Counted from the stretch's first letter, positions 53,397 to 61,808 are shown. The stretch: DNA of 64,000 bases from Maritimibacter dapengensis (GCF_019218265.1 NZ_JAHUZE010000004.1:40001-104000), one strand, 5' to 3'. The notes: generated by a model from the letters alone, not told the origin. Made by a program: numbers and translations.

Positions 53397-54683
53397 ATGG
53401 ACATCGCCACCCGCGTCTACAACCACCAATGGAAGATCGACCCGATCGTCCGCTCGCTCATCGACACGGACTTCTACAAGCTCCTGATGTGCCAGTCCGT
53501 GCTGCGCAACCACCCGACCACCCAGGTCACCTTCTCGCTCATCAACCGCACCACCGAGGTCCCCCTCGCGCGCCTGATCGACGAGGGCGAGTTGCGCGAA
53601 CAGCTCGACCATGTGCGCACGCTGTCCCTCACACGGGGCGAGAGCACCTGGATGCGCGGCAATACCTTCTACGGCAAACGGCAGATGTTCACGCCCAGCT
53701 TCATGGAGTGGTTCGAGAATCTGCGCCTGCCGCCCTACCACCTCGACCGCGTCGGCGACCAATACGAACTCACCTTCGAAGGCGCCTGGCCCGAGGTCAT
53801 GCTGTGGGAAATCCCCGCCCTCGCCGTGCTGATGGAACTCCGCTCCCGCGCCACCTTGCGCGACATGGGCCGGTTCGAGCTCGAAGTCCTCTATGCCCGC
53901 GCCATGACCCGCGTGTGGGACAAGGCGCTCGCCCTGCGCGACCTCCCCGGCCTGAAACTCGCCGACTTCGGCACGCGGCGGCGGCACAGCTTCCTGTGGC
54001 AGGATTGGTGCGTGCAGGCGATGGTGGAGGGGCTGGGCGAGGCCTTCGTCGGCACCTCCAACTGCCTCATCGCTAAGAACCGCGACCTGGAGGCCATCGG
54101 CACCAACGCGCATGAGCTTCCCATGGTCTACGCGGCGCTCGCCAAGGATGACGACGCACTGGCAGCGGCCCCCTATCAGGTGCTCGCGGATTGGCAGGAG
54201 GAGCATTCGGGCAACCTCCGCATCATCCTCCCCGATACATACGGCACCGAAGGGTTTCTGGCGAATGCCCCCGATTGGCTCGCTGGCTGGACCGGGATCA
54301 GGGTGGATTCAGGCGACCTGGTGGAAGGCGCGGAAACCGCGATCCGCTGGTGGCAGGAGCGGGGCGAAGACCCGCGCGAGAAAATGGTGATCTTCAGCGA
54401 CGGTCTGGACGTGGACGAAATAACCCGGCTCCACGGGTTGTTCGCGGATCGGGTGAGGGTGAGCTTCGGCTGGGGCACGCTGCTGACAAACGACTTCCGA
54501 GGGCTGGCGGGGGATGACCTCGCGCCGTTCTCGCTGGTCTGTAAGGCCGTCGCGGCGGAGGGAAAGTCGACGGTGAAGCTGTCGGACAACCCCGCGAAAG
54601 CGATGGGGCCGGAGGACGAAGTGAAGCGGTATAAGCGGGTGTTTGGGGTTGGGGATCAGAGGGTGCGGGAGGTTGTGGTTTAA
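53397..54683 (+). CDS. pncB: Nicotinate phosphoribosyltransferase
   Basis: 428 aa from the ATG at 53397, preceded by GGAGG. Family motifs: LIDTDFYKLLMCQSVLR at the start, LADFGTRRRHSFLWQDW with the autophosphorylated His, VGTSNCLIAKN, and IRVDSGDLVEGAETAI for the PRPP/ribose site. It makes nicotinate mononucleotide from nicotinate, PRPP and ATP (Preiss-Handler step after PncA). Its TAA shares four bases with the stop of the convergent PIN-like gene. Confidence 0.95.
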   Translation: MDIATRVYNHQWKIDPIVRSLIDTDFYKLLMCQSVLRNHPTTQVTFSLINRTTEVPLARLIDEGELREQLDHVRTLSLTRGESTWMRGNTFYGKRQMFTPSFMEWFENLRLPPYHLDRVGDQYELTFEGAWPEVMLWEIPALAVLMELRSRATLRDMGRFELEVLYARAMTRVWDKALALRDLPGLKLADFGTRRRHSFLWQDWCVQAMVEGLGEAFVGTSNCLIAKNRDLEAIGTNAHELPMVYAALAKDDDALAAAPYQVLADWQEEHSGNLRIILPDTYGTEGFLANAPDWLAGWTGIRVDSGDLVEGAETAIRWWQERGEDPREKMVIFSDGLDVDEITRLHGLFADRVRVSFGWGTLLTNDFRGLAGDDLAPFSLVCKAVAAEGKSTVKLSDNPAKAMGPEDEVKRYKRVFGVGDQRVREVVV

Positions 54684-55195
54684 CCACGTCTTCGCCGAGG
54701 TTGTTGAGATGGCTCAAGCGCCTGCACTAATTCATGCAATTTCCGTTCCGTCGTTAGTACTCTTGGAAAGCATCCCAAGTCTGCGTAAAACTTTGCGATC
54801 CAGAGTAAGGAATAGTCGGTCAGACTTATTTTTTGCTCCGCGAGCATTGGCCACTCATCGCGCGTTTCTTGGTACCAATTTTTTGTCCAAAGCCTGTCAG
54901 ACTCATTAAATTTTTTCCAGGGGGACATCGCGCCGTGTGCGCCTATCGTTCGATCCAACAACTGTTCGGCCTTAAGCTTGTTGGAGTGAGTGCACTGAGA
55001 GATGAATCTCGCGGTTTCAATCACGACTGAGTTCGGAAGAATGATGGTGCCACCGTCGTCAATCACTGACTGGATTGCAATATTTGCCTTAGCGTTATCC
55101 CAGCGATTGTCTCCCGAATTAGCGGTTTCTTTCCCCGGAACCTCAAGCCAGCAACAGAAAACACCCGTGTCCAATATACCAACCAATTCAGCCAT
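54680..55195 (-). CDS. PIN-like domain nuclease paired with an AAA ATPase
   Basis: 171 aa. The order of acidic residues fits the PIN fold: Asp9 (VGILDTGVF), Glu60 (SVVIETARFI), Asp127 (ISLTDYSLLWIAK), and VLTTERKL at 147-152, where PIN domains carry T-x-D/E. It is probably an RNase or nickase. The ATG overlaps the ATPase stop by 8 bp, so the two are one coupled operon. The gene is visibly more AT-rich than its neighbours. Its stop overlaps that of pncB in TTAA. The last residues (RRRRG) lie in GC-rich host sequence. Not a VapC of a usual toxin-antitoxin pair, as no small antitoxin is present. Confidence 0.68.
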   Translation of the reverse strand: MAELVGILDTGVFCCWLEVPGKETANSGDNRWDNAKANIAIQSVIDDGGTIILPNSVVIETARFISQCTHSNKLKAEQLLDRTIGAHGAMSPWKKFNESDRLWTKNWYQETRDEWPMLAEQKISLTDYSLLWIAKFYADLGCFPRVLTTERKLHELVQALEPSQQPRRRRG

Positions 55196-56432
55196 TGGGC
55201 AACATCCGAATCGTTTGTTCTATCCTTCCCTCCTTTGCTAGCTTTCCAACTTCACCTTCAGCAATCATTCTGGCGAGCAAAGGTATGTCATCAAGTGAAG
55301 TGATTATACTCGCGCCTTCGTCATCGGTTCGAGTTGCAACTGAGATAGATCTAACAAGGCGGGGTGGCAATGAGTCCAACAGCGCGACATTGTGAGTGGT
55401 AATCAGCAGGTCGATTTCCCGCTCCTTTGCCAGCTTGTTGATGGCATCGAGTAAAAGAAGAGAGCGAGACGGGTGAAGGCCATTGTCAATTTCTTCAACC
55501 ACAATAAGCGACCGTCTAGGCCTTAACAATAAAGCGCCGATCACCGCAATGAACCTTAGCGTCCCATCGCTCATGCCGCGCGCATCAACTTCAAATTCTT
55601 CTCCAGGGGTCCAAGCTTCAGAACAATAGAGCATTGCATCAGCCTTGTGGCGGCCAACGTACTCGGCCCAGACTTTTGAAATGTCTTTCTCGGGAATTTT
55701 TGCAGCAAGCTTGGTTAGTCGATTCTGTATTTCGTTGCGATCTTCTGGTTTGAGAGCCATGAGTACTCCGGCAATGTTGGAGCCGTCTTTCTTTAGGTTC
55801 TCACTAAGTCGAGTGAAATCGCGCATTTCGTTCGGCTTCGGATCCAAAATAAATATTTGCCTAAGGTCTCTTGCGACAAATCTAATTCCTTCCACAATCT
55901 CACTGCGAATATCTGGATCGATCTCGAGCTGACTCAACGCTGACAAATTACGACGCAATGGTCGTTTCGTTCCCGATTTTGTATTATAAAGTCGAGCTAT
56001 TATTCCCGGTGCGCCCGGCTCTGGTGGGTCAGTCCAAAACAGGCGCAGTGTTCGGGGATTGCTGCCTTGATACTTTATTCTACTAAGCTCTTCGCCGGAA
56101 AGCTCAGCGACGCCATCGTTGATTACAACAGTAATGGAATATTGGTAATCTGTCTTTTCATCATCGGTTCCAATCAGAACTGACAAAGAAAACGATTTTC
56201 CGTTTCGGTATGAAGCCCAATTGTCTTGACCTCTAATGCCCGCCAGCACGCCATCGCCAGCCAACGCGGTCATAATATCCGTAGAGTTTGCAATACGACT
56301 CAAGAATTCAAGCGCGTCTAACGCATTTGATTTTCCGCTAGCATTTGTGCCAATCAAAATTGTCAACTGATCGAAGTGCAGCTTCGATTCACGAAAGCTC
56401 TTCCAGTTTCGAAATGTGATATTGCGGAGCAT
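55188..56432 (-). CDS. ABC-class AAA ATPase (AAA_21/AAA_15, OLD-like without TOPRIM)
   Basis: 414 aa. Walker A GTNASGKS (28-35) directly after an ITFRNWKSFRESKLHFDQLT start typical of SMC/RecF-like ATPases; signature-like MSDGTLRF (287-294); Walker B LIVVEEIDNGLHP (309-321); and His347 in ITTHN. The middle 90-240 is a helical insert without recognised domain. No TOPRIM or other nuclease domain follows, the effector being the separate PIN-like protein downstream. Such ATPase-plus-nuclease pairs are frequent in phage defence. Low G+C suggests acquisition: one line near 55801 counts 25 G+C in 60. Confidence 0.82.
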   Translation of the reverse strand: MLRNITFRNWKSFRESKLHFDQLTILIGTNASGKSNALDALEFLSRIANSTDIMTALAGDGVLAGIRGQDNWASYRNGKSFSLSVLIGTDDEKTDYQYSITVVINDGVAELSGEELSRIKYQGSNPRTLRLFWTDPPEPGAPGIIARLYNTKSGTKRPLRRNLSALSQLEIDPDIRSEIVEGIRFVARDLRQIFILDPKPNEMRDFTRLSENLKKDGSNIAGVLMALKPEDRNEIQNRLTKLAAKIPEKDISKVWAEYVGRHKADAMLYCSEAWTPGEEFEVDARGMSDGTLRFIAVIGALLLRPRRSLIVVEEIDNGLHPSRSLLLLDAINKLAKEREIDLLITTHNVALLDSLPPRLVRSISVATRTDDEGASIITSLDDIPLLARMIAEGEVGKLAKEGRIEQTIRMLPNG

Positions 56433-56494
56433 CGTGCTTTATCCTTGGTCAGTGGCGCGAAAGATAGTGGTTTCTTGACCAACATAGCAATCCC

Positions 56495-56911
56495 TCACTC
56501 CTCCACCTTCCCCCTTAACGCCTTCACCTCCCCGCGCTTCTTCTTCGCGTCCACGCGCTTCCGCTTCTGATTGGCCGACACCCGCGTCGGGATGCGCCGC
56601 TTCGGCTTCTCGGTCGCCTTGCGGATCATCTCGGCCAGACGCTCTTCCGCGATCTCTCGGTTCCTGGCCTGTGAGCGGGTCTCCTGCACCTGGATGACCA
56701 CGGCGCCGTCGGTCGTCCATTTCCGGCCCGCGATCCGTCTGAGCCGCTTCTTCACGGGATCGGGCAGGTTGGGGGAGCGTTCCGCCTCGAACCGAAGCTC
56801 CACCGCCGTGTTCACCTTGTTCACGTTCTGACCGCCGGGGCCGGACGCGCGCATGAATTGCTCGGTCAGTTCCCAGTCTTCGATGGTGATCTGTTCGGTG
56901 ACGTTAATCAT
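56495..56911 (-). CDS. arfB: Peptidyl-tRNA hydrolase, ribosome rescue factor
   Basis: 138 aa from the ATG at 56911. The catalytic loop GPGGQNVNKVNTAVELRF carries the GGQ of class-I release factors, and the C-terminus is a long basic tail (RVSANQKRKRVDAKKKRGEVKALRGK) that in ArfB/YaeJ enters the empty mRNA channel of stalled ribosomes. It frees the nascent chain in non-stop complexes. The ribosome site is weak. The longer open frame upstream includes repeats and a terminator and is not coding. The region before it is unusual (tandem repeats, terminator, short ORF). Confidence 0.92.
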   Translation of the reverse strand: MINVTEQITIEDWELTEQFMRASGPGGQNVNKVNTAVELRFEAERSPNLPDPVKKRLRRIAGRKWTTDGAVVIQVQETRSQARNREIAEERLAEMIRKATEKPKRRIPTRVSANQKRKRVDAKKKRGEVKALRGKVEE

Positions 56912-56940
56912 TTGCTTCGGTTTTCCATGCCGATACGAAG

Positions 56941-56984
56941 CCATACGCGATACATACGTGTTCCATACGTGATACATATGTGCG
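56941..56984. repeat. Two 22-bp tandem direct repeats just upstream of arfB
   Basis: Unit 1 is 56941-56962 and unit 2 is 56963-56984; they differ at four positions. The core CCATACG(C/T)GATACATA(C/T)GTG contains ACATA(C/T)GT near-palindromes. They end 30 bp before the arfB start and lie in the presumed promoter, so they look like regulator-binding repeats. Confidence 0.7.
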
Positions 56985-57041
56985 GGTTTCGCGGATGTCG
57001 CCCCGGTAACGATGCGTTCTGCGCGAATATCCGTAATCGAA

Positions 57042-57068
57042 AAGGGCCACCCGTTCTGGATGGCCCTT
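57042..57068 (-). terminator. Intrinsic terminator between the short ORF and arfB
   Basis: Perfect 8-bp stem AAGGGCCA / TGGCCCTT (57042-57049, 57061-57068) with an 11-base loop; on the minus strand it runs on TTTTCGATT. It stands 90 bp after the 13-codon ORF and 130 bp before arfB. Confidence 0.7.
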
Positions 57069-57157
57069 CGAGAAGTCTGGAGGTGGGGCCGGTTAGGTGG
57101 GTCATTCCACCAGCCTAGCCCGCAATCCATGCCGAGGGCTGCCCCGGCACGTCGCGA

Positions 57158-57199
57158 CTACTTTGTCCCGGCACCTCGCACCATAGTTTCTCTAGACAT
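57158..57199 (-). CDS. 13-codon ORF with near-perfect Shine-Dalgarno (possible leader peptide)
   Basis: Reads MSRETMVRGAGTK then TAG. Its start is preceded, at ideal spacing, by GAAAGGAGGTG (57203-57213 on the minus strand), complementary to the entire 16S 3' tail, which is far stronger than any other site in the window. It is followed by GTGCCGGG repeats, small hairpins and an intrinsic terminator. It may be a leader peptide controlling arfB or part of a small RNA. No family is known to me. The 356 bp between arfB and the transporter hold nothing else. Confidence 0.45.
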   Translation of the reverse strand: MSRETMVRGAGTK

Positions 57200-57267
57200 G
57201 GACACCTCCTTTCAAAAAAGTTTCGATAGGTTGAGCCTGCCATAGATTTCGTGTCGGTCAACAAAAA

Positions 57268-57909
57268 TTACGCAGGATTTGGTGAAAGTTTCGTAACGAG
57301 CACACGAAACGGGATAAGTGCCACCAAAGCGAGCGAAAGTTTGACGAGCCAGTCGGCGACGGCCAGCGAGACCCAGAGCGGAACCACGCCGCCGACCCCG
57401 AGGAACGGCACCGCTTCCCAGGCCCAGTTGATCTCCATGTTGATGTTTTCGCTGAAGAAACCGGCGAGCGAGGCGGAAAAGGCGATGGAGAAGAACAGGA
57501 ACGTATCCACCGCCGACCCCACCAGCGTCGACGCCAAAGGCGCCGTCCACCAGCGCCCGTTACGAAGCCGATCGAACACCGCAACGTCCAGCAATTGTGC
57601 AGTCAGAAATGCAACACCCGACCCGATCGCCACACGAAGCGAAACGGCGGCATATTCATAGCCGTCGCCCTGCAGCATGATCTGGCTCCCAATGAGCGAA
57701 CAGATGACGCCAACGACGAAGCCCACGAAGACCACGCGCCGCGCGGCCTGCGCCCCGTAAACGCGGTTCATAACGTCGGTCACGAGGAACGCGATCGGGT
57801 AGGTGAACGCCCCCCATGTCAGCCAGTTGCCCAGCAGGAATTGAACGAGAATGTTGGAGGCCACCACCACGGCAGCCATGGCGACGACGCCAGGAAGAAG
57901 TCGAGACAT
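57268..57909 (-). CDS. Queuosine precursor transporter (VUT/YhhQ family)
   Basis: 213 aa with about six hydrophobic helices. Typical VUT-1 start and motif: SNILVQFLLGNWLTWGAFTYPIAFLVTDVMNRVYG, with the ARRVVFVGF basic turn and SLRVAIGSGVAFLTAQLLDVAVFDRLR. Homologues (YhhQ/QPTR) import preQ0/preQ1 for queuosine synthesis. No other queuosine gene is in the window. Its stop is 66 bp before the 13-codon ORF. Confidence 0.88.
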   Translation of the reverse strand: MSRLLPGVVAMAAVVVASNILVQFLLGNWLTWGAFTYPIAFLVTDVMNRVYGAQAARRVVFVGFVVGVICSLIGSQIMLQGDGYEYAAVSLRVAIGSGVAFLTAQLLDVAVFDRLRNGRWWTAPLASTLVGSAVDTFLFFSIAFSASLAGFFSENINMEINWAWEAVPFLGVGGVVPLWVSLAVADWLVKLSLALVALIPFRVLVTKLSPNPA

Positions 57910-57976
57910 GTTTTCGGTCCGTTTTTACAAGGTGCTCGGAGACTTGGCCCTGCGCGCATCGCAGGACGGGCGGCGT

Positions 57977-58906
57977 TTAGTTGGTTTCGTTCTCGCGATC
58001 AAGCCCCGGCATCGGATCGACGACGTATTCGACGATTTCCGAGGCTTGGAAGAACCTGAAATTGTCGTCCGAGATCATGGTCAGGTGGATGATCTCGAAC
58101 GCATCCTGCCATACGGCGAGACCTTCGAGATTGTCGTGCTGCCGCACCTCGGAGGTGAACAGCGTGACCTCGTTGGTCAACGCATCTTCGCCAAGGTCGA
58201 ACCGGCGCACGCGTGAGGCGAAGCCGAGCTGGGACGAGGCGAGCCGCCGTTCCAGCAGGTAGAAGCGGTTGTCCGGGCCGATGTCCGCGCCGACGGGGAG
58301 GAAATCATCCCGCCGGGGCAGGGTGAAGGGCTGCTGCCACGCGCCATCGCGGTAACGGTAAACCGGAAAGGGGCGGTCGAGTTCGCCCGAACGTTCCGGC
58401 AGGGTGTAGAGCGCGCCGTCCGGCCCGATGGCGAGTGCTTCCATCGCGGAATTGTTCTGGAACCCCTCGAAATCGGGGTGACGTGGAAGCTCGGTCGCCT
58501 TGTCCGCCGCGGCATCGGCATAGACGTTGATCCGGTCTTCCGCCTCGAACGAGACATAGACGCGCCCGTCCGGTCCGACGGCAAGACCTTCGCTGTCGTT
58601 CCAATAGCGGGGAAATTCGCCTCCGTCCGTATGTGCCATCGACACGATCGGCCCGGCATCAACGCCGACGAGCCAGCCGCGGTCGTTGCGCAGGAGCCGG
58701 CCGGAAACTATCAGGCCGCGGTCTGATATGGCGGTGAAGCCGACCCCGTCCGGGTCCACGTCGAGCCCGGACCACCCGCCAAACGCTTCGTCCGCGATGG
58801 ACCAGAGCGTATTCGAAGCGAACGTCGCCAGGGGCGCGTCCTGTGCGTAACTGAACGAGGCCCAGAGCCCCGCCGCGATTATTGCGAGGCCAGAACGGCG
58901 GCGCAT
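57977..58906 (-). CDS. Secreted esterase-like phytase family protein
   Basis: 309 aa. Signal peptide MRRRSGLAIIAAGLWASFSYAQ. A beta-propeller pattern follows: GGWSGLDVDPDGVGFTAISDRGLIVSGRLL, DSEGLAVGPDGRVYVSFEAEDRINVY, MEALAIGPDGALYTLPERSG, RRDDFLPVGADIGPDNRFYLLERR. This is the 'esterase-like activity of phytase' family, periplasmic; substrate uncertain. It overlaps mepA by 28 bp, so both are one transcript. Confidence 0.85.
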   Translation of the reverse strand: MRRRSGLAIIAAGLWASFSYAQDAPLATFASNTLWSIADEAFGGWSGLDVDPDGVGFTAISDRGLIVSGRLLRNDRGWLVGVDAGPIVSMAHTDGGEFPRYWNDSEGLAVGPDGRVYVSFEAEDRINVYADAAADKATELPRHPDFEGFQNNSAMEALAIGPDGALYTLPERSGELDRPFPVYRYRDGAWQQPFTLPRRDDFLPVGADIGPDNRFYLLERRLASSQLGFASRVRRFDLGEDALTNEVTLFTSEVRQHDNLEGLAVWQDAFEIIHLTMISDDNFRFFQASEIVEYVVDPMPGLDRENETN

Positions 58907-59832
58907 TGCTGCGGCAGGTCCGCGAGGGTCAGTTCACGGCGAGGTTTCGGAGCGGGCGCGTTCGGGTCCGGCGGGGGCGGGTTCAGGATATTGTTCACCC
59001 ATTGCTGTGCGTCTTCGCAGCCATCGCCGGGCGGCGGCGGATCCTGGTTCACGCAACCGGACATGCCGGGCGGGCAGGAAAGCCGCACATGGAAATGATA
59101 ATGGTGGCCATACCAAGGTCGGATCTTGCGGAGCCAAGACCGGTCGCCGGTCTCGTCCTTGCACATCTGCACCTTGGCGCCGGGGAAGACGAAGATGCGC
59201 GCGACCCGCGGGTCAGACGCGGCGGCCTTGAGGACCTGATGGTGCTGCGCTGTCCAATTGTCGTTGACGTAGGCCCCGCGCGCGCGGCGGGTCGAGATCG
59301 AAGACAGGTTTTCACGTTCCGTCGCGGTGAGGTTCAGGCGCGAGGGCGGAAGCATCCAGATGTCTGCATCCAGCCCGATCTGGTGACTGGCGTGGCCGGT
59401 CAGCATCGGCCCGCCACGTGGCTGGCTCATGTCACCGACATATAGCCCTTCCCAACCCGGAAGCCGCGCGACCTTGGCCGACAGGGTCTGCACATAGTCG
59501 ATCAGCGTCGGATGGCCCCAGTTGCGATTGCGGCTGAGGCGCATGGCCTGCCACGTCGGGCCGGTTTCCGGCAATTGCACCGCACCTGCGAGACAACCCT
59601 TGGAGTAAGACCCCCAGGATGCGCCCGTCTGTTGCGACCCGGAGCGCTTGGCCCCGAACAACCGCTTTGCCGGTTCGTTGGATGTCGAGATGATCTCCCG
59701 CGCGGCTGTCATGTTGTATTCGCTGGCGGGCGGTGCGTTGCCGGTCGCGGCGCGATTGGTCTCACCGCAGGATGCGAGCAAGGCGGTCAGGGCGAGCGGA
59801 AGGGCGACGGCACGAACAATCGGGCGGATCAT
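58879..59832 (-). CDS. mepA: Penicillin-insensitive murein endopeptidase
   Basis: 317 aa. Lipobox LASC puts the lipid anchor at Cys22. LAS-type zinc peptidase motifs: GDMSQPRGGPMLTGHASHQIGLDADIWM (first His and Asp ligands) and WYGHHYHFHVRLSCP (final His). It cuts the D-Ala-mDAP cross-link in peptidoglycan. A Pro-rich segment (QDPPPPGDG, NPPPPDPNAPAPKP) in the C-terminal quarter is a variable tail with four Cys. Its start overlaps the MFS stop by 4 bp. Confidence 0.93.
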   Translation of the reverse strand: MIRPIVRAVALPLALTALLASCGETNRAATGNAPPASEYNMTAAREIISTSNEPAKRLFGAKRSGSQQTGASWGSYSKGCLAGAVQLPETGPTWQAMRLSRNRNWGHPTLIDYVQTLSAKVARLPGWEGLYVGDMSQPRGGPMLTGHASHQIGLDADIWMLPPSRLNLTATERENLSSISTRRARGAYVNDNWTAQHHQVLKAAASDPRVARIFVFPGAKVQMCKDETGDRSWLRKIRPWYGHHYHFHVRLSCPPGMSGCVNQDPPPPGDGCEDAQQWVNNILNPPPPDPNAPAPKPRRELTLADLPQQCAAVLASQ

Positions 59833-61202
59833 GGGGTGGAATACTCCTCACCATTCGGTCGCACCCAGACTAGCAGAACCAGACCGAGAAGAAAGAGCAG
59901 GATCAGGGGCGATACGCCAAGACGCGCCGAGCCAGTGATCGAGGTCATCAGGCCGATCAGGGCCGGCGCGATGAATGACGTGGCGCGGCCCGACAGGCCA
60001 TAAAGCCCGAAACTTTCTGTCGGGGAAACGGGATCTGCGTGCCGCACCATGAGCGAGCGCGAGGCGGCCTGAAGGATGCCGCCCATACCGCCGATGGCGA
60101 CACCGGCCGAGAACATCACGATGTCGGGAAGTTTCGAGCCTTCGGCGAGCGCGACCCCGAAGAATTGCTCACGGTCCATGAAGACGATGGTGATGACGAC
60201 CCCCATGAGCAGGATGATCGCACCGATAATGACGGGTTTGGGGCCGAGCGAGCTGTCGATCTTGCCGCCGAGCCACGAGAAGATCACGGCGGCGATGGCC
60301 GAGATGATCCCGAAGATGCCGATGGACGTCACTTGCCAGTCGAGCACCAGCGTCGCGTAGACGCCGCCGAAACCATAAAGCCCGTTGAGTGCGTCCCGGT
60401 AGAACATCGACGACAGCAGGAAGGCCGAGAGCGACCGGCGCTGCCCGAGCTTTGAGATCGAACGTCCGAGGAGCTTCATGCCCTTCGAGAAGGAGACCCG
60501 ATTGCGCGGCATGTGGTCTTCGCGGACCCACAGGAAATAGGGGATCATGAAAACGGCGAACCAGATCGCGACGAAGGGACCGACCGCGCGGGTGCCTTCG
60601 GATGCTTCGGGGTCCAACAGGCCGAAGGCGGGGGGCAGGCCGATGATCGTGCGCCCGCCGCTCTGTTCCACGAGGAGCGCGAGTACGAAGATGAGCGACA
60701 CGACCCCGCCGAGATACCCGAAGGCGAAGCCGGAGCCGGAGGTTTTGCCTACATCCTCTTCCGCCACGAGGCCGGGAAGCTGGCTGTTGATGAAGATGAG
60801 CGCGAATTCCGCGCCGATGAACCCGATGCCGAACATGATCAGCATGGCCCACATGTTCGAACCGTCCGGGTTCGTGTTCCAGAGCGACGCCGCGCCGAGG
60901 ACGTAGAGGATCGAGAACGCCCAGATCCACGGACGCCGTCGCCCGGAACTGTCAGCCAGCGCGCCAAGGATGGGCCCGCCGAAGCCGATGATAAGGCCGG
61001 TGATGGTCAGCCCGGTCGACCAGACCGTCTGTGCCTGCGCATCGGCGAGTTGTTCCTCCAACCCGGCTTGCATGAAGAACGCGGTGGCGACGGTCGCGAA
61101 GAAGGGACCGAAAATGAACGTGAGAAGAACTGTGTGATAGGGTTGGCTGGCCCAATCGAACCAATACCATCCCCAGACCCTCCGGCTTTCCAGTTTGGTC
61201 AT
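59829..61202 (-). CDS. MFS transporter of the UMF1/Atg22-like family
   Basis: 457 aa, about 12 spans. N-terminal RRVWGWYWFDWASQPYHTVLLTFIFGPFF is the UMF1 signature; the loop between helices 2 and 3 reads GALADSSGRRRPW, the MFS motif A. A central loop is charged (REDHMPRNRVSFSKGMKLLGR). Atg22 exports amino acids from the yeast vacuole; the role of bacterial members is not settled. It leads the run MFS-mepA-phytase on the minus strand. Confidence 0.88.
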   Translation of the reverse strand: MTKLESRRVWGWYWFDWASQPYHTVLLTFIFGPFFATVATAFFMQAGLEEQLADAQAQTVWSTGLTITGLIIGFGGPILGALADSSGRRRPWIWAFSILYVLGAASLWNTNPDGSNMWAMLIMFGIGFIGAEFALIFINSQLPGLVAEEDVGKTSGSGFAFGYLGGVVSLIFVLALLVEQSGGRTIIGLPPAFGLLDPEASEGTRAVGPFVAIWFAVFMIPYFLWVREDHMPRNRVSFSKGMKLLGRSISKLGQRRSLSAFLLSSMFYRDALNGLYGFGGVYATLVLDWQVTSIGIFGIISAIAAVIFSWLGGKIDSSLGPKPVIIGAIILLMGVVITIVFMDREQFFGVALAEGSKLPDIVMFSAGVAIGGMGGILQAASRSLMVRHADPVSPTESFGLYGLSGRATSFIAPALIGLMTSITGSARLGVSPLILLFLLGLVLLVWVRPNGEEYSTP

Positions 61203-61274
61203 CCATGTCCCTCCCTTTGAATAGGTTATGGGGCGGATGTGACCGGTCTGGCAACCGGCAAGCGACGGCCTGCG

Positions 61275-61808
61275 CTACATTTCCGGGGGCCAGGGACGGT
61301 GGCGGTCAGCCTCGATCCAGCCGGTGACCCAGTCGGGCATGTCCGGTGACGGTATGTCTTCGATCCCCATCGCCGACAGGACGCGGGCCGGCGCAACGAT
61401 GCCGTTCTTGTCCGTGACTGCGGACCGATAGAGCACGTGGGACGTGCAGGTGTCGCCCTTCCACATGCTTTGTTCGAGATAGATGAACTTGTCGTCCCAT
61501 CCGAGCGCGCGCGAACGTGTCTCGACCCTGTCGAACATGCGCACGCGCTTTCGGTACATGACCGTCGCCCCCGCCATCGTCAGGCCCCAGCGATTGCGCG
61601 CGAGCGCCCGGATGAGGCCAACGCGCTGAGCCAGTGGGATGCGCCCGAGGTCGAAAATCGTCAGGGTCCGTCCGTTGTTCAACTCCATCCAGATGTCGAG
61701 ATCCCAGGGCCAGCAGATATGGTGGCTCACATGGATATCGGTCAGCCCGAGCGGCTCGGACCGGGCGTGGACGACCATTTCCTTGATCATGCGCAGGAAG
61801 GGATACAT
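61275..61808 (-). CDS. Hotdog-fold acyl-CoA thioesterase family protein
   Basis: 177 aa. The hotdog start SHHICWPWDLDIWMELNNGRTLTIFDLGR has the WxxDxDxxxHxNN-like order of 4HBT thioesterases (here WDLDIWMELNNG), and MYRKRVRMFDRVETRSRALGWDDKFIYLEQSMWKGD is the second half. Members hydrolyse acyl-CoA. The usual active-site Asp is in WDLD. No clear partner gene nearby; 66 bp from the MFS gene. Confidence 0.82.
   Translation of the reverse strand: MYPFLRMIKEMVVHARSEPLGLTDIHVSHHICWPWDLDIWMELNNGRTLTIFDLGRIPLAQRVGLIRALARNRWGLTMAGATVMYRKRVRMFDRVETRSRALGWDDKFIYLEQSMWKGDTCTSHVLYRSAVTDKNGIVAPARVLSAMGIEDIPSPDMPDWVTGWIEADRHRPWPPEM

Noticed and set aside
54680-55195. VapC toxin of a type II toxin-antitoxin system
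   Set aside because: No short antitoxin ORF is adjacent; the partner is a 414-aa ATPase.
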